A DNA stretch of 64,000 nucleotides from Rhynchosporium graminicola (GCA_900074885.1 FJUW01000029.1:248001-312000), one strand, 5' to 3'. Counted from the stretch's first letter, positions 1 to 14,027 are shown. The notes: a model not told the origin generated them from the letters alone. Numbers and translations: made by a program.

Positions 1-1348
1 TGATTCTTCAGGAGGTAGAACAAGCAACCTATTCACAAGTGAGTCACTCTCCGCCGGATCTTTTAGCTGAGCGTTACCTGACAACATTGTTGCTGTGGTT
101 TCTGAGCCTGCGTCCAGGAGTAAAGCACAGTTTGCAGTTATCTCGCTTGTAGTCAACTCCTTTTCCGTCTCATTTGCCCGCAAGATGTATGACACTGTGT
201 CCTGTCATTACGAAACTGCAAAAGTAGTAGTGGTGAGAGAAGTGGAACTAACTAAAGTCGGGAGTCTCGATATCTTTCTTGCCCATGCGATCCTCCAATC
301 TTTGTACCGACATGTTGAAATTCTGCATTCTCGCAGCTCCAAAAGCCAACATCAAGATCCGGAGGCAAAAGTGCTTAAATGGAACAAATCTTAATATCTC
401 GATCAGAGAAACTCCTTCTCGTATGCCTTCGAACACCAATCTTGCCTGAGGATGCCAATCAGGGCAATTGAGAGCGTTTGCAGATTCTCCAAATGTAAGC
501 GAGGTGATTATGTCCCAAACAATATGATGCATCCACCGTACTGCATTTGTGGGTTTAGCACCTGTCTCTCGGAGTTTCATAATCAACTTGAGGATCTCGT
601 TCGTTATCATGCCTTCTTGTGCATAGAGCGCCCGCTCTGAGAACGCATTGGACAGCACGCTACGAATTCGAGTATGATCTTGGTCTGCAGAAGCTCCCTA
701 GATAATGATTAATGTTGGGATTCAGTCACATGGTGAGATTGGGACTCACGAGATTCTTTTCCCCATTGGGAGCTGTTGCACCAATGTAAAAATGCGGATC
801 CTTTCTACATGACAGATCATCATAATGAGGAAGGTTCAATTTAATTTCGAGATTTAGATTTCAGCTTACGCTAGATTGGCATTTGGACGCTTCTTACTCC
901 TGTGTCCATATATGTCTTCCCAGGCAGTGCCGCCGTTGTAACTCACTTAATTCATCAGCTACCGCTTTAAAATTTACTAAATTTGGATCTTACACTCGTT
1001 CGGTGCAATTCGAAACACCAGGCCATATCTATCGTGAAGCTCCTTCGTTTTGAATTCCAGTTGACCGGAAATTCGATAGTACGTGAAGTATAGCCGAGTA
1101 GCTCTTCCAAGAAAAGGCCCAGGGTAGGCTCGTGCCGGATGAAGCCACAGATTATAGAAGCACTTGCTTATAAACAAGAGTATGACCTATTTCCATTCGT
1201 CAGCTAGAACTCTCAGAGTGTCATCGATTGTTCATATCAATGCCCTACATACCCCACTGCATAAGATACCAGCCCCATGGAAGATACCCCCGGAGATGTA
1301 TGATCGACCAAGCAGAGAGCCGTACTCAATCAAAGAGTTCAAAGGCAT
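1..1348 (-). CDS. Cytochrome P450 monooxygenase, C-terminal part outside window
   Basis: Haem-thiolate monooxygenase, probably ER-anchored. The N-terminal half is readable through at least four introns. The chosen start is the ATG at 1346-1348. An intron with donor GTATGT and branch site GCTGAC joins exon 1 to VILLFISKCFYNLWLHP, followed by the YPGPF hinge (about 1175-980). The exon at 658-248 holds the C-helix region (FSERALYAQEG; WDIITSLTFGES). A further exon near 215-75 reads PDFMSYILRANET and then the I-helix oxygen-binding motif DAGSETT. A last piece (LFYLLKNP) runs off the left edge. The ExxR, PERF and Cys haem-ligand regions are not in the window. There is no internal stop after splicing, so it looks functional. 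Substrate is unknown. It could be an outlying member of the terpenoid cluster at 17.5-43.5 kb, but 16 kb of repeats and dead transposons lies between them. Confidence 0.85.
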
Positions 1349-1710
1349 CCTTTACTGAGGGACGGTGAGGTTGTCTGTGGTTCGGGAAAAGTACCAATTA
1401 TGATAGAGGATGGTTGAGACTTGAGAGAACCACGAAGGGAAAATGAATGAACTCGAAAGATTTACTGTGAGTCGAACCCTGAGATCACTTTCCGCCTATG
1501 ACTTCTGCCTTGATTGAAAGAAAGCCTATCGAAAGGGTAAGATAAGACTTGTGGGGAGATACTAAAGAGGCTAAAACTAAGGCTTTCAGTGATGAAGATA
1601 GGTCAAGGGTTTCTTTATCCTAACCACGATTGCTCTAGTTGCCTGAGCTAAAAGAACGTTCATCCCAAGCGTGCCATTTCTTAACTTTGAAAGCTTTTGA
1701 CCACTGAGAT

Positions 1711-1825
1711 ACTCGGTTTCTGCTGAAGCCTGAACCTATCCACAGTTCATTGCAGGGACAAATGTACCAAAGATCCCCTGCAAACTATCCTTGTCATGTT
1801 CTTCAGACTTCTGGGGAAACCAAAT
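1711..1825. repeat. MITE-like inverted-repeat element, copy 1
   Basis: It begins ACTCGGTTTCTGC and ends GGGGAAACCAAAT, so the ends are imperfect inverted repeats. The interior shares 'cctatccacagt' with the other copies. No coding capacity. Confidence 0.65.
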
Positions 1826-1989
1826 AGGATTTACCTTACAAATCCCCCCCGTTCTCCACCCTTCTGTTCAAACCTTAATTATGAGCGGTGGTAAGGGCGC
1901 CAGACGCAACACTTAGATTGGGGGAGACGGGGGATAGAAGTGTCTAGGCTTTCGAGGCGTGTTAAGTGTCCGTACTTCCGAGCTTGTCC

Positions 1990-2102
1990 ACTTGCTTTCT
2001 ACGTAGGTCTGAACCTATCCACAGTGGGTTTACAGGACATATTTGGTTAGAATTGACCTTTGATGTAAGCCCGACAGGTTCAGACCCGAGGAGAAAGCGA
2101 GT
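1990..2102. repeat. MITE-like inverted-repeat element, copy 2
   Basis: A 113 bp unit from ACTTGCTTTCT to GAGAAAGCGAGT. The subterminal sequence 'aggtctgaacct' is answered by 'aggttcagaccc' near the other end. Confidence 0.75.
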
Positions 2103-2568
2103 ATATAGACGCCCGGAACCTTAAATATAGCACTAATCGAGAACACATCCTTCGAAAAGGAAGAATAATAATTCGATTTCAAGAGCATAAGTGCTGAAAC
2201 CTAAAGGGCATTTCAAGGGATGATACTACAAGGATACACTCAAATCAGAAAGTAAGTTTAATATCAAACTAAAATCTATTGTTTTGAGCACGTAGATAGG
2301 CCAGAGACGTATATTTAGAGGTTCTGAAGGTTCAAGTCTAGAGTTTGATTCCCTCCGACCTTACACATAGCTCCACTCCGAATCCGCGTCAGCGCTCCGA
2401 ACCCTAGTCAGCCTCGGAAGCAACCTCGGGGTGAGTGTCCTGTAATCTACATAATTTCTGAAATAGAGTGGACGGCTTAATTTTACTAGAATAAGAAAAG
2501 CAGCATGATACACAAAGCGTCTGTGGTCAACTAAAGGTTAAGCACTAAACGCTGTGCCTCCACAAAGC

Positions 2569-2681
2569 ACTGGGTTTCTCCGTGGGTCTGAACCTACCCA
2601 CAGTGGATTTGCAAGGCATACATGGTTGGAATCGACCCGGGATGTGAGCCCCATCAGGTTCAACCCACGGAGAAACCGAGT
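2569..2681. repeat. MITE-like inverted-repeat element, copy 3
   Basis: A 113 bp unit from ACTGGGTTTCTCCGTGGG to CCCACGGAGAAACCGAGT, with near-perfect terminal inverted repeats. The interior 'ttggaatcgaccc..gatgt' matches copies 2, 4 and 5. Confidence 0.8.
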
Positions 2682-2698
2682 ACTATATTATCAAATAT

Positions 2699-2783
2699 AT
2701 ACACAGTAGGTTGGCAGGAGATATTGGTCAGAATCGACCTTTGATGTAAGCCCCGTCAGGCTCAGACCCAGGGGAAAAGCCGA
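2699..2783. repeat. MITE-like element, left end lost (copy 4)
   Basis: Matches the right three quarters of copies 2 and 3 (cagtaggttggcagg to cagacccaggggaaaagc). The left terminal repeat is missing. Confidence 0.55.
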
Positions 2784-2948
2784 TAGCTCTTGCTTGAGTC
2801 AGTGATTTACCATTCAAAAGAAGTTTTGATATTAAAGCCTTCAAAATTTCGATTTGTCGTCGTGCATTTGAAGTCTTTATCCATTCAAAGCCGTATACGC
2901 TATCCAAACTCAATATGATCTGCTCAATATAATCTGATTTGTAGAGCT

Positions 2949-3061
2949 ATCGCTTTCTCCGTAGGTCCGAGCCTGCCAAAGATGAGTTCAATGTGAACAT
3001 CCGATTTACGTCGACCTTTGGTACAAGGCCTGTCAGGTTTAGACCCGTGGACAAAACGAGT
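2949..3061. repeat. MITE-like inverted-repeat element, copy 5
   Basis: A 113 bp unit from ATCGCTTTCTCCGTAGG to GTGGACAAAACGAGT. More diverged than copies 2 and 3, but the same length and the same interior order of blocks. Confidence 0.7.
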
Positions 3062-3666
3062 ATATCAGTGTTTCGGAATGGCTGCAAGCGTGAAAAGTGG
3101 ATACATAATCTAAAGATCATACTGATCCACTCAGTTTCTGAAAATATTAGGGTCCAAGTCCCCATGGTAGGAGAAGTTGTTACCTCTGGCCCTATATACA
3201 AGGGTCATGGTGGAATCAGACCCTTGGAGAAGCTCTGGAGAAGTCGAGATCCGCGCGCAGAAAAGCCTGTAATTTCTCCTGGATGGGTCTTACTACGCGT
3301 ATAACTCTGGTATACCACCTTACTATTTTGACGTCTACTAGATCAACAGATGGGCAGACGTGCGTATCCGGAATCCTAAAATATTAACCTCCAGCGGAAA
3401 ATAAAGAGGGGTCGATTTTGTTAGTAGCTTAAAGCATAATTATCGTCTGGACGAAGATTTCGATGACAATCGTGGAATTCCCCGCAGAATCTTGGAATAG
3501 ACCAAACAATCATAGAATTACTTAGTATGTGTAGAGTTTTGCGGAAACTGAGTTAGAATTGGAAAGTAATAATCGAACTTGAAGCATAACTATCTGTTGG
3601 ATAAAGATTTCGACGACGATTATACTCAGTGTGCGAAATAATTAGATTAGATTAGATTATGACCTC

Positions 3667-3750
3667 CTAATTAAATCTAATCAAAGGTAATTTGAACTTA
3701 ATCAAATCTAATCAAATTATAATCGATTATAATTGATTATAATTGATTAG
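3667..3750. repeat. Left-margin AT-rich direct repeat of the transposon block
   Basis: An AATCTAATC-rich stretch that ends with tandem ATTATAATCGATTATAAT-type units. It matches 16289-16372 in the same orientation. Confidence 0.6.
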
Positions 3751-5868
3751 GGCACGTGATCTAGGGCTAGGCTCAAAGGAGCTTAGATACTCGCTTAGGT
3801 TACCTTTCTAGGCTTAGGCTCCCGCCTCGCTTCTTAGCCTAGATTCGCTTTAAAGCAAGATTCTAGTAGTAAGTAATCCAAATATAGAAATAACTAGAAT
3901 TTACTAGAATTAAATAAGGTTCTATTAGTAATATTAGCTTATTAGTAATAAATTTATAATTAAAATCTAGAAAATAAAAGAAATTACTAGAATATAATTA
4001 ATAACTATAGAACTCTTAAAGATTTTCTAGAAGATTCTATTTTATTCTATCGATTTCTAATCCTTATTAATTAAAGAATCTATTAGTAATAAGCTTAGAA
4101 ATTAATAGCTAAATAGAGTCTTCTAGAAACTATATATTATATATAAGGGCCTTTACTCTCTTATAGAATCCGAAATATCTTCCTTAGATTTATCGATATC
4201 TACTAGTATTACTCTTATACTTATCTTATTATTTCTAAACCTATTTTACTTTATAATATATATATATATATTATATCTTCTACCGGGTATCAGACTGCTA
4301 TTAGTATTAATCGAGCTCAAAACGAACCCGATTATACGATTAATACTGACGATTTACCTCTTATCTTTAAGAAAAGTCTATTCTCTAAGACCTTAGAACT
4401 TATTAATCCCGACCCTACGGGGCCTAGATTAGTAATGGTTAAATATCTTTATAAAAGCTGCTCGTAAGTATATTACCTTCTTTATTATCACTTAATTATT
4501 ATAATATATACTAATATAATAATCTTAATAGAAAAGTCTTCAGAAATCAAAGAGTTAATCACTTTATAAGTAATTATATTACTTACTATAAGGCTAATAA
4601 TAAGGCCTATGATATTCAAAGAGTCTTAATACAATTAGACTCGGAATCAAGTAAGTACTATATATATATTATATTTTTTTATTAAACTAACTAACTATTA
4701 TTAGATACTTCCGATATCGAAGAAGCCTTTAGTCAAGGAAGTAATAGTAGTTAAACTACTATAGCTCAAGCCTTTAGAGGTCTTAAGCGGCCTGCTTCGC
4801 CTATAAAAGAGCCCTTTAATTTAAAGAAATACAAGTCGCTTTTAATTCGATTTATTATCGAAAATAATCTTTCGTTTAGAAGTATTTCAAGTACTTCTTT
4901 TAGAGAGTTAACTCTTTATTTAAACGAGTAAATTTTCTTATAATATTATTATATATCTTATATTAATTCTATATAATAGGAAATCTCCTCTTCTTTATAA
5001 TAAAATACTTCACGACTATCTAAGTAGTATATATAAAGAAAGAAAAGAGAAAATTCAAGAAGATTTTAATCTTAATATTAAAGAGAACAGATATTTCTCT
5101 TTGACTTTAGACGCATAGACTGCTATAAATCAAGACTCTTATCTAGGTATTACTATATAAGTTTCCTTTTAATTAATTTATTACTTATTAGTAAGATATA
5201 TATAATACTAACTATATATATAGATACTATATCGATAATAGCCTTAAGCTTAAGTCACACCCTATTAGTATAGCTTATTTAAACGAGCCTTACTCCGGAA
5301 GATATCTCTTTAAGGTTTTATCTAAAGCTTTAGAAGAGTAGAATATTAAAGATAGAATTATAAGGTATTATAATAATCCTTTCTTTTATATTAAATATAA
5401 ATAACTAACTATATATAGTATAACTCGAGATAACGCTAGCTCAAACGATACTCTTATAGAAGCCTTTATCAAAGACTATAATATAAAAGGAATAAAGTTT
5501 CAAGGAGATATAGCGTATATAGCTCATATGCTTAATCTCGTTGTTCAAGATATATTAAAGAATATTATTAAAGACCCTTATAGCGAATTTAACGATAGAG
5601 AAGATATAGCAAATATCGAGAATAATAGAGAGGAGGATTTAAATAATAGTAAGTTATATTCTTCTATTATTAATATATATATTAATATAAATAGATACTT
5701 CTCTATAGAAAAAGATAAGGACTATTATATTAAGCCTTAAATATTCGGGAGAGAATACTAGAGCTTTAAAAAGGCATATAGAGGCTCTAGAGATTAAAAA
5801 TCCTCGCTTTCCGCAATTAGGTAAGTTATTAATCTTTTTATCTAATATTTATATAATAATATACTTAC

Positions 5869-6103
5869 TATTAGAATAGTTAGTATTCAGTGCAGTATCA
5901 CGTGGCAACCTAATCGGGACTAGAGCTAGTACATAGGCCCGGATATTAAAGAATATCCGGGATATATTATAGATAGAGAGTTATAACCTAAGCAGTTAAG
6001 TCACTTAATAAAGATAATAGTCTAACCTACTAGCGTCTAATTCCTCTATGAATATTACCCCCGTCCCTATAAGTATATAAGAAGAGGGATATTCCTTTCA
6101 ATA
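5869..6103 (+). repeat. Left LTR of the Copia element
   Basis: 235 bp, preceded by CTTAC. It differs from the right LTR almost only by C/T and G/A changes. One example is CAGTGCAGTATCACGTGG against TAGTGTAGTATTATATAG. Confidence 0.92.
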
Positions 6104-9100
6104 AGTTATAAGCCCCGTAAGACGTAACTTCGAATCGACGAAAGTAAGGCGATCGATTCAAGCTCTAATAAGTAAGATAGGAGTATTCCAGTTAACGTAA
6201 GAAGACTAAAGAGCTAAGTAAGAGTACTAATAATCGATAAAGGTAAGGCGATCGATTAAAATCCCTAATATATAAGATAAGAGTATTCTAGTTAAAGTAA
6301 GAAGACTAAAGAGCTACGTAAGAGCACTAATAATAACTAGAGAGCTATAAGTAAGAAAGCTTTTAATATTAACTATACGACCTATAGACTCTAGAGAGAG
6401 ATCTATAATAATAATCTAAGGATAATAAGAAAGACTATTTCTTATAAAGATAACTATACGACTCGCACACTTTAGAGGAAACTCTATAACTATAAAGTTA
6501 AGTAGTAAGTAAGTAAGCTACTCGTAACTCTTAAACCGAGTATAGCCTCTATATAAACTAATAGCTAGTAAAAGATAAATATCTACTAACTATATATATA
6601 TACTAAGTTAATTATAATTAACTTATAGAAAATCCAGTCGAACGTATTAAGTACCGCGCGATAACTATAGGATAAAATAGAGAAAGATAATAAGCTACTA
6701 ATCTTAAGCCGTAAGAACTATAACGAATAGTTTCTATAAGCTAAAGTTAAGATTAAGAGAAAAGGTATATTCTATACGATAGATACTAGTAAGGTTAACG
6801 TTACCTAGATAACTCGAGACGAAGTAAAAAGCAAAAGTATACTAGAGACTACCTCAGAAAGTATACTATTAGTATTAACTATAGACGACCTTACGAGCGA
6901 TTTCGAGAGGCTCAACGGAATATAGAATCTAGAGAAAGCCGAGAAATAGGTATCCGACGACTCGAAGGCCCTAGATATTATAATCGAAGGACTTAGTAAT
7001 AATAATATTATACTGCTTAATAAGTATAATTTAGTAGGAGCACTATAGACTAAACTAAAAGTTAAATATAACAGAATGAACTTATTAATAGCGAATATAT
7101 ATATAACGAAGATTCAGACCTTTATATTTAATAAGGATAATAGGATAGATAGATCGTAGCGAAACCTAAAGGAATACCGCAGGAAGCTTATTACTACTAA
7201 CGTAGAAATAAGAAAATCATATTCTAATAAGGCCCTTTTCTACTTACTTACCCTATCGCTTCGAAAGCAAGGTCGCTATACTACCTTCCTTAAACGCCTT
7301 AAGCTATAGCTTCTAATAACTACTAACAAAAAGATAAAAGCCTTAGAAGAGTATAAATTAATATTATAAGACCTCAGTACTAAGAGTAATAACTATAGTA
7401 AAGAAAGGGCATATGCGGTATAGAAATAGTATAAGTAAGTATACTATCACCCGAACTATTATTCTCGAGAGAATAATAGTTTATTAGACCGAAGTATAAT
7501 AAGTATTTCTCGTGAGTATTTCTGCTATAGATCTAGCGATTACTATATCGCTAACTGCGAATTCTAGACTATAAGTAGAGAGTATACTAAGAACTTCCGT
7601 TTAGAAAAGGAAAAGAAGAAGTATAGTAAATTAACTTATAAGACTAGATCACGAGTTAAAGATAAGAAATCGCGATCTTCCTATACTAGTAAAAACGAAC
7701 GCTCTACTAAGCTAAAGTCTAGAGACTTATAATATAAGAAAAGAGAACACGCTACTATTACAGAATCTAATTTAGATACTAATAAGGACTCAGAAGATTA
7801 CAGAAGAGATATAAGCGAATTATCTAGTCCTAATGATAATACTATAGAGAAAGTTATATTATTAAAAGAATTAATAAGTAAGAGTACTCCTAAAGACTAA
7901 GCAGTCGATATAAGCGTAAGTTTATCTATAACTAACTAACTCTACTTATTTAGGGAATTAAAGCCGATATCTAAAGTCTATATATAAGTAAGGAGAGGAA
8001 TACTATCTTCTAATATACGAGGAATAGCACTAGTTAAAGCTATAGATAGAACTTCCTATTATTTAGATAATATACTATTTATTCCTAAACTAAGTATTAA
8101 TTTAATCTCTATAAAGAAACTCTATAAAAGTAGTTACCTCGGAAAGTTAAATAATAAAAGTATCTAAATTATAAAAAGTAATAAGAAAGTCTTAAAAGCG
8201 ATATAATCTTAAGGCTTATATATTATAAAACACGTCTCTAAAGCCTTTAATAGATAAGTAATTAGTAATAGATAAGTTAACTATAGCTAACGCAAATAGC
8301 TAGCGTATAAGCTAAAAGCACTTCTAGCTGCCGAAGCAGATAAGAATACCGTAGATAACTAGGATAACGCAGAAGGAAAGGAGCTCGAACGATACCTTAA
8401 GTACTATCGACGATTTATATACCTTAGACCTAATAAGATTCGGAACTTATATAAAGTAACTATACTTTAGAAGAGAATTAAGATCCCTAAGGATCTAAAT
8501 ATCTATAATATATATACTCTTATGAAAATAAAGAACTAAATTCTAAAGTAATTAAGTCTCTAGTATACTGCGATCCTCGATCTAGTATAATTCGATGTCG
8601 CTAGATCATTTCTGCCTATAATATAAGGAAACTACTACTTTCTAATAATTATCGATATCTATTCTCGACGAGATTAAGTAATTCTACTAAAAGCTAAGAG
8701 TAATACTTACTAGGTACTTAAGAACTAGAAAGTCGAAGTTAAGCTATAATCCGGAAAGAAGATTAAACGCGCGAGATCTAATAATATACTAGAATTACTA
8801 AAAGCTACCTCTAATTAGAAAGCTAAAGATAGAATACTAGTATAATTAATAACTATTATATTATCGCACTAGAACAGACTACTAAAAGATTAATTTAGAC
8901 CGTAGAATTCGATATACGTATAATACTTAAAGAAATATAGCTACTATTAGAATTCTGGGACGAAGCCGCCGAAGCTAATTCGTATATAAGAAACCGCACT
9001 ACTACGAGACTAATAATTAATAATTAAAAGACTTATCTTATAAAAGCCTTTACTAGAGAAATACTATTAATCGATTATATTCGCAAATAAGGGAGTAAAT

Positions 9101-11065
9101 ACTTCTACTATATAGATAAGAAAACTATCCCTATAGGCGAGTATTACGATAAGCTCGTTAACCCTAGTAAAGTCAGAGTCTTTATAGGATATTCGGAAAA
9201 TATAACTAAGCACTTTAAAGTCTACTCTCCCGAAAGAGGCTTAACGATTATAATAAGTAGAGTCGTTATTAAGGAAAGTAGTAATAGAGGATCGATCGAC
9301 CTAAGAATTCGGAATTACGTAGCTAAGTTATAAGGAACTATAAATATTACTTTAGATAGAAGAGCTCGCGGGAGACCTAGGGTACTTAAGGGAATTAGCG
9401 AAGAGGTCGATATAATAGAAAATCTGTAAGTAGAAATACTTTCGTTTATTCTACTAATAAATATCTTAAGCTTTACTAAAGAGAATATATCAGATTATAC
9501 TCCTAAGATTATCTTATTAGATAAGATACCTGAAGATAACCTAAAGACTATATAAGATAGACCCGCGAACGCACTAGTATTAGTATAATCGACTTATAAG
9601 TCCGTCTTACTAATCAGAATACTAAGATCAGTAGAACTAACCCTAGAGTATTAGGATAATTCTACTAAAGTAATACTAATAGATTACTAGATATAAGATT
9701 TAATCCCTAAGGCCCTAGACCGAGATTCGGAATTAATAAATAGAGTATATACGAATACCTCTACAGATGAAACTCCTACTACTTAGGTTAACTATAGTTA
9801 ACTTAATTAATCTATAAATAACTAAGAAGTACTTAAGTACTTTACTTAAGCTAGGAAGAGAGTAAGATCAGAACTAGAAGACTAAGGGGAAGCTAAGAAG
9901 ATCCGAGCTATAATCGCGAAAATACTACTAAAAAGATAACTTATATGAACTAACTAGAAAGACTTTTCTATAAGGGATAAATAGATAAGCGATAAGATCG
10001 AGATTACTCTCGTAGCTATAGAAATCGCAAGTATTAAGATCCTAAAGATATATAAGGAAGTAATAACTAGCCTATAAGTAAAGTAATAGATAGCTATTAT
10101 ATCTAAGGAGATATTATCTTTATATATAAATAAGACGTTCCGAGAAGTTATTATACTAGAGGGATTAAACCTAGTATCTTATAAATAGGTCTATATAGTA
10201 AAGACTATAGTAAACGGGAATATAGAGCGATATAAAGCTCGCTTAGTCGCAAGAGGATTTAGCTAAGTACACAGGCTCGATTACGACTAAATATTCGCGC
10301 CGATAATCAGGATAGATATACTAAAGCTTTTCTTAGCTATAGTCGCTAAAGAGGATCTAGAATACTAATAATATAATATTAAAAATATATTCATAGAGTT
10401 AGAACTTAAGGAAAATATATTCTTAAAAGTTTCGGAAGGGATTAAGGTTAAGAATAGTTACGTATAGTAAGCCTTAAAAAGCTTATATAGACTAAAGCAA
10501 GCGGTAAGAGACTAGAATAAGCTTATAAAGGCAGAACTATTAGAATAAGGATTTCGATAGAGTACTACTAACTTATATATATTTATATATAAGGAAAACT
10601 CAGTTAAGCTCCTTATATATATCGACGATATTATAGCAAGCGCTAAGAAGAAAGGGGAGCTAGACTAGTTTTATACGAAACTTTATAGGAGATTTAAAGC
10701 TAAGAATCTAAAGGAGATAGAGAAGATTCTTAGAGCTAGAGTTACCCGCGACAGATTATCTAGAGTCCTTAAAATCGACTAAGAATAATATCTACTTAGC
10801 GTACTTAATAAGTTCGGTATTACCTAGGAGACCTTCAAACCGAAACAGATACTAATAATAAGCTACGAGAACCTTTACCCCGCGAGTAGTAATAACGAAA
10901 GGATTAACGTAAACGAATACTAATAAGCTATTAGAAGCCTAATATATATAATAATCTTCACGAGACTAGATATTACTTTTATCCTTAGAAAGCTTAGTTA
11001 ATTTATAAGCGATCTAGCTAAGTACTACGGATACGCTCTGAAAGCGCTACTATAGTACCTAAAGT

Positions 11066-11233
11066 TATAAGGGGCGAGCCCCAGGATTAAGCACCGGCGA
11101 TGCCTATACTTACTAAGCCTAGCGGCACCCGCATGTTTTCCCTCGGAGCTAGGCTAGAACCTAACTCTCTCTTATATCGAACTTCTTAAATACTATACTT
11201 AACTATCTGCGTACGTATTACTCACCTATAATA
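11066..11233 (+). repeat. Left LTR of the nested non-autonomous element
   Basis: 168 bp, preceded by AAAGT. A GC-rich core ('cctagcggcacccg', 'ccctcggagctaggctag') survives better than the surrounding AT-rich sequence. Confidence 0.88.
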
Positions 11234-11740
11234 TTAAGTTCGATTAAATAACTAGCTCCTATAGCTTTTATATCAGAGTCCGAATAATCGTAGTTAAGGA
11301 ATAAAGTCTTCGATAAATTATTAATAATAGAATAGTAAAAGTATAAGAGTAATAGAAGCCGAATCGATACTAATAATACTTAGAGAAAAGCTCTAAGAAC
11401 GCGAGAAAAGATAAAGACTCGATAGATTCCGCTATTCTTAAGCCGAAGTACGCCTGATTTATCCTTTAAACTTATAAGATAAGAGCGGAAAAGTAGCTAA
11501 AAATTTTTATAAGAGTAGAAAGGTAAGGAGTAGCTTAAGGTATAGACTACTCCCGAATAGATAAGGAAAGTAGTAATAATCGGTCGGTTACTGCTTACGA
11601 ATAAGCAGATAATAGAAGCTATTCGATAGCTTAAGTAGAATATATACCTAAAAGATATAAGGAGCGATTATCACTAGCTAGTAGCTGCTTAGGAACGCGC
11701 GGATAATAAGAACCCTTCGACGATATCTAAGATAAAGGAA

Positions 11741-12580
11741 GGAAGTTTACTTTACCTTAAATAAAGAGGTAATAGCTACTTAATAATAGCTACTATAAAG
11801 ATATCAGAAGATAATAGTATAAGTAGGCTATAATAAAGAACTACTCCGGAGGTAGCTATATATATACTAATCTCTAGACTCTAAAGAAGTACTCTAGTAA
11901 GCTAGAGATAGAAGACAGAAGATACTTAAAGTAGATAATATAAAGAGGAGTTATAATAAAAGACTACTCCGGGGGTAAATAGCTACGTAAGCGCTAGCCT
12001 CCGGAAGCTTAAGGAAGAGCTCCGCGATATTAGAAGTAGAAGGAAGTTTATCCTATCTTAAATAAGAAAGTAGTAGCTATATAATAGTAGCTACTATAAA
12101 GACGCAAGAAGACGATAATATAAAGGGAGCTATAACGAAAGACTACTCCGGGGGTAGATAGCTACGTAAGCGCTAGCCTCCGGAAGCTTAAGGAAGGGCT
12201 CCGCGATATTAAAAGCGAAAGGAGGTTTATTCTACCTTAAATAGGGAGGCAGTAGCTATATAATAATAGCTACTGTAAAGACGCCGGAAAATAATAATAT
12301 AAAAGGGGCTATAATAAAAGATTACTCCGGGGGTAGATAGCTATATAAGCGCTAGCCTCCGGAAGCTTAAGGAAAGGCTCCGCGATATTAGAAGCAGAAG
12401 GAGGTTTATCTTACCTTAAATAGAGAGGCAGTAGCTATATAATAGTAGCTACTATAAAGACGCTGGAAGATAATAATATAAAGGGGGCCTTAACGAAAGA
12501 TTACCCCGGGGGTAGATAACTATATAAGCGCTAGCCTCCGGAAGCTTAAGGAAGAGCTCTAAGATATTAGAAGCAGAAGG
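11741..12580. repeat. ~180 bp tandem repeat array
   Basis: Units begin with GGAGGTTTAT-like sequence at 12042, 12221 and 12400, a period of 179 bp. A longer first unit begins at 11741 and a decayed unit follows 12580. Each carries 'agtagctatataatagtagctac', a CCGGGGGTAGATAG block and 'gcctccggaagcttaagga' in the same order. No open frame is kept across units. Confidence 0.85.
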
Positions 12581-14027
12581 AAACGCTAGACGTTAATAAT
12601 AAGGCTATAATAAGGAACTACTCTAGAGATAGCTATATATATATAAGTCTCCGGGGGTTTAAGGAAGAGCTACGTAAGTTAGAGATAAAAAGAGGTATAC
12701 TCTATCTAAATAGGAAAGCGATAGTTACTAGAAGGTAGCTGCTATAAAGATAGCGTAAGACTATAAGAAAGGAGGCTAAAGCTATATAGCGATAGTAGAA
12801 CTACTTAAGTCTTAAGTATAAGTCGATATAATCGGCTTACTAAAGGAAAAAGAAAAAGAAGATTAATTTTAGATTTTCTTTTTCTTAAGGAGATAACGCT
12901 ATAGAAAAGATATATATTCTGCTATATTTCCTATAGAGTCCTCAGGAAGCTTAGCAGAGTCCTAAAATAAGAGCTAGAAGTACTCCTCTAGTACTAAAAG
13001 AAAGTAAGCTAATAGAAAATAAGCGGAATCTGATAATTACTTATATTTAACCCTATTAGGCGATAATAGTAATAATAGAAATAATAACCTCAGAAGCTAA
13101 GGGACTGAAAAATATTAGTTACTAATAAGAAATATATAGGGACTAAATAAACTTATATAGAGAGAAGACTAGAGGATTAGAGGAGCTTAAGGGCTTTCTA
13201 GGCCTTTAATACCTTAATAAGATTAGTATAAGCCTCGTTTCTATATAGAGCGTAAGATAATAAGAAATAAGTAGAGTATAATACTTACTTATTAGTATTA
13301 GCGGAATAAGTCTAAACGGAGTAAGCGATATAAGAGATTTAAGGACTATTATATAAGCTAACTATTTTCGCGCGGAACCCGGGGAAAACTTATAAGTTCT
13401 TATAATTCTTCTTCTTATCCTTATAGTAGATATAAGATTAGGAGTAATTCGACTGAGTTCGTTAGGATTCTGTCCGAGAATAGGCGGAGTATAATACTTA
13501 TAGCTTAGTTAATATAATTAGAGCTTAAGAGGGTATAAGCGATATAGTGAATTATAAGAGATATCTAATTCCGCTAGTTTTAGCGCGGATCCCGATAGTA
13601 TAATAAAGGGATTTTTAATATATAATTCGCGAATTTCAATATTTCTTTTAATAGAAAGAGAGAGAGGGGACTTACCTTACTATAGTTATTATTATTATAT
13701 AAAGAAAAGTCTGAAAAGGTAGAAAGTCTCTTCTTTTATAATATTTTAGCTAGATCGAGCGATAATAGGAGCGGAGCGCTAGCTTAATATAGCGGGATAA
13801 TAATAAAGGAAGTGAGCGATAATAAGAGGAAGTATAATAATAGCTAGATTAAGCGATAATAGGAGTAGAGCGCTAGCTTAATACGGCGGGATTATAATAA
13901 AGAAAGCGGATAATAATAATTAGAACGCTTAACGTTTAGTAATAGAACGCGATTATTAACTATAGGGAGGTTCTACGACTATTTACTATTAGTCTCCGCT
14001 AGAAAACAAGCGGGAGGAGGGGAGTAA

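Larger units (their letters stand above)
1349..3635. other. Gene-free spacer rich in short inverted-repeat elements
   Basis: I see no supported gene here. The stretch is the upstream region of the left P450. It holds at least five full or partial copies of the ~113 bp inverted-repeat element described separately (1711, 1990, 2569, 2699 and 2949). A further degenerate piece may lie near 3150-3240. The open frames present (for example 2993-3304) fall inside these repeats and resemble no protein. Confidence 0.6.

Noticed and set aside
5528..5740. 70-codon frame as a stand-alone gene
   Set aside because: HMLNLVVQDILKN is an internal piece of the decayed hAT transposase; it has no independent start or function.
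11741..12580. CRISPR-like regular array
   Set aside because: Units are ~180 bp with no short repeat/unique spacer pattern, and they lie inside a fungal LTR element.
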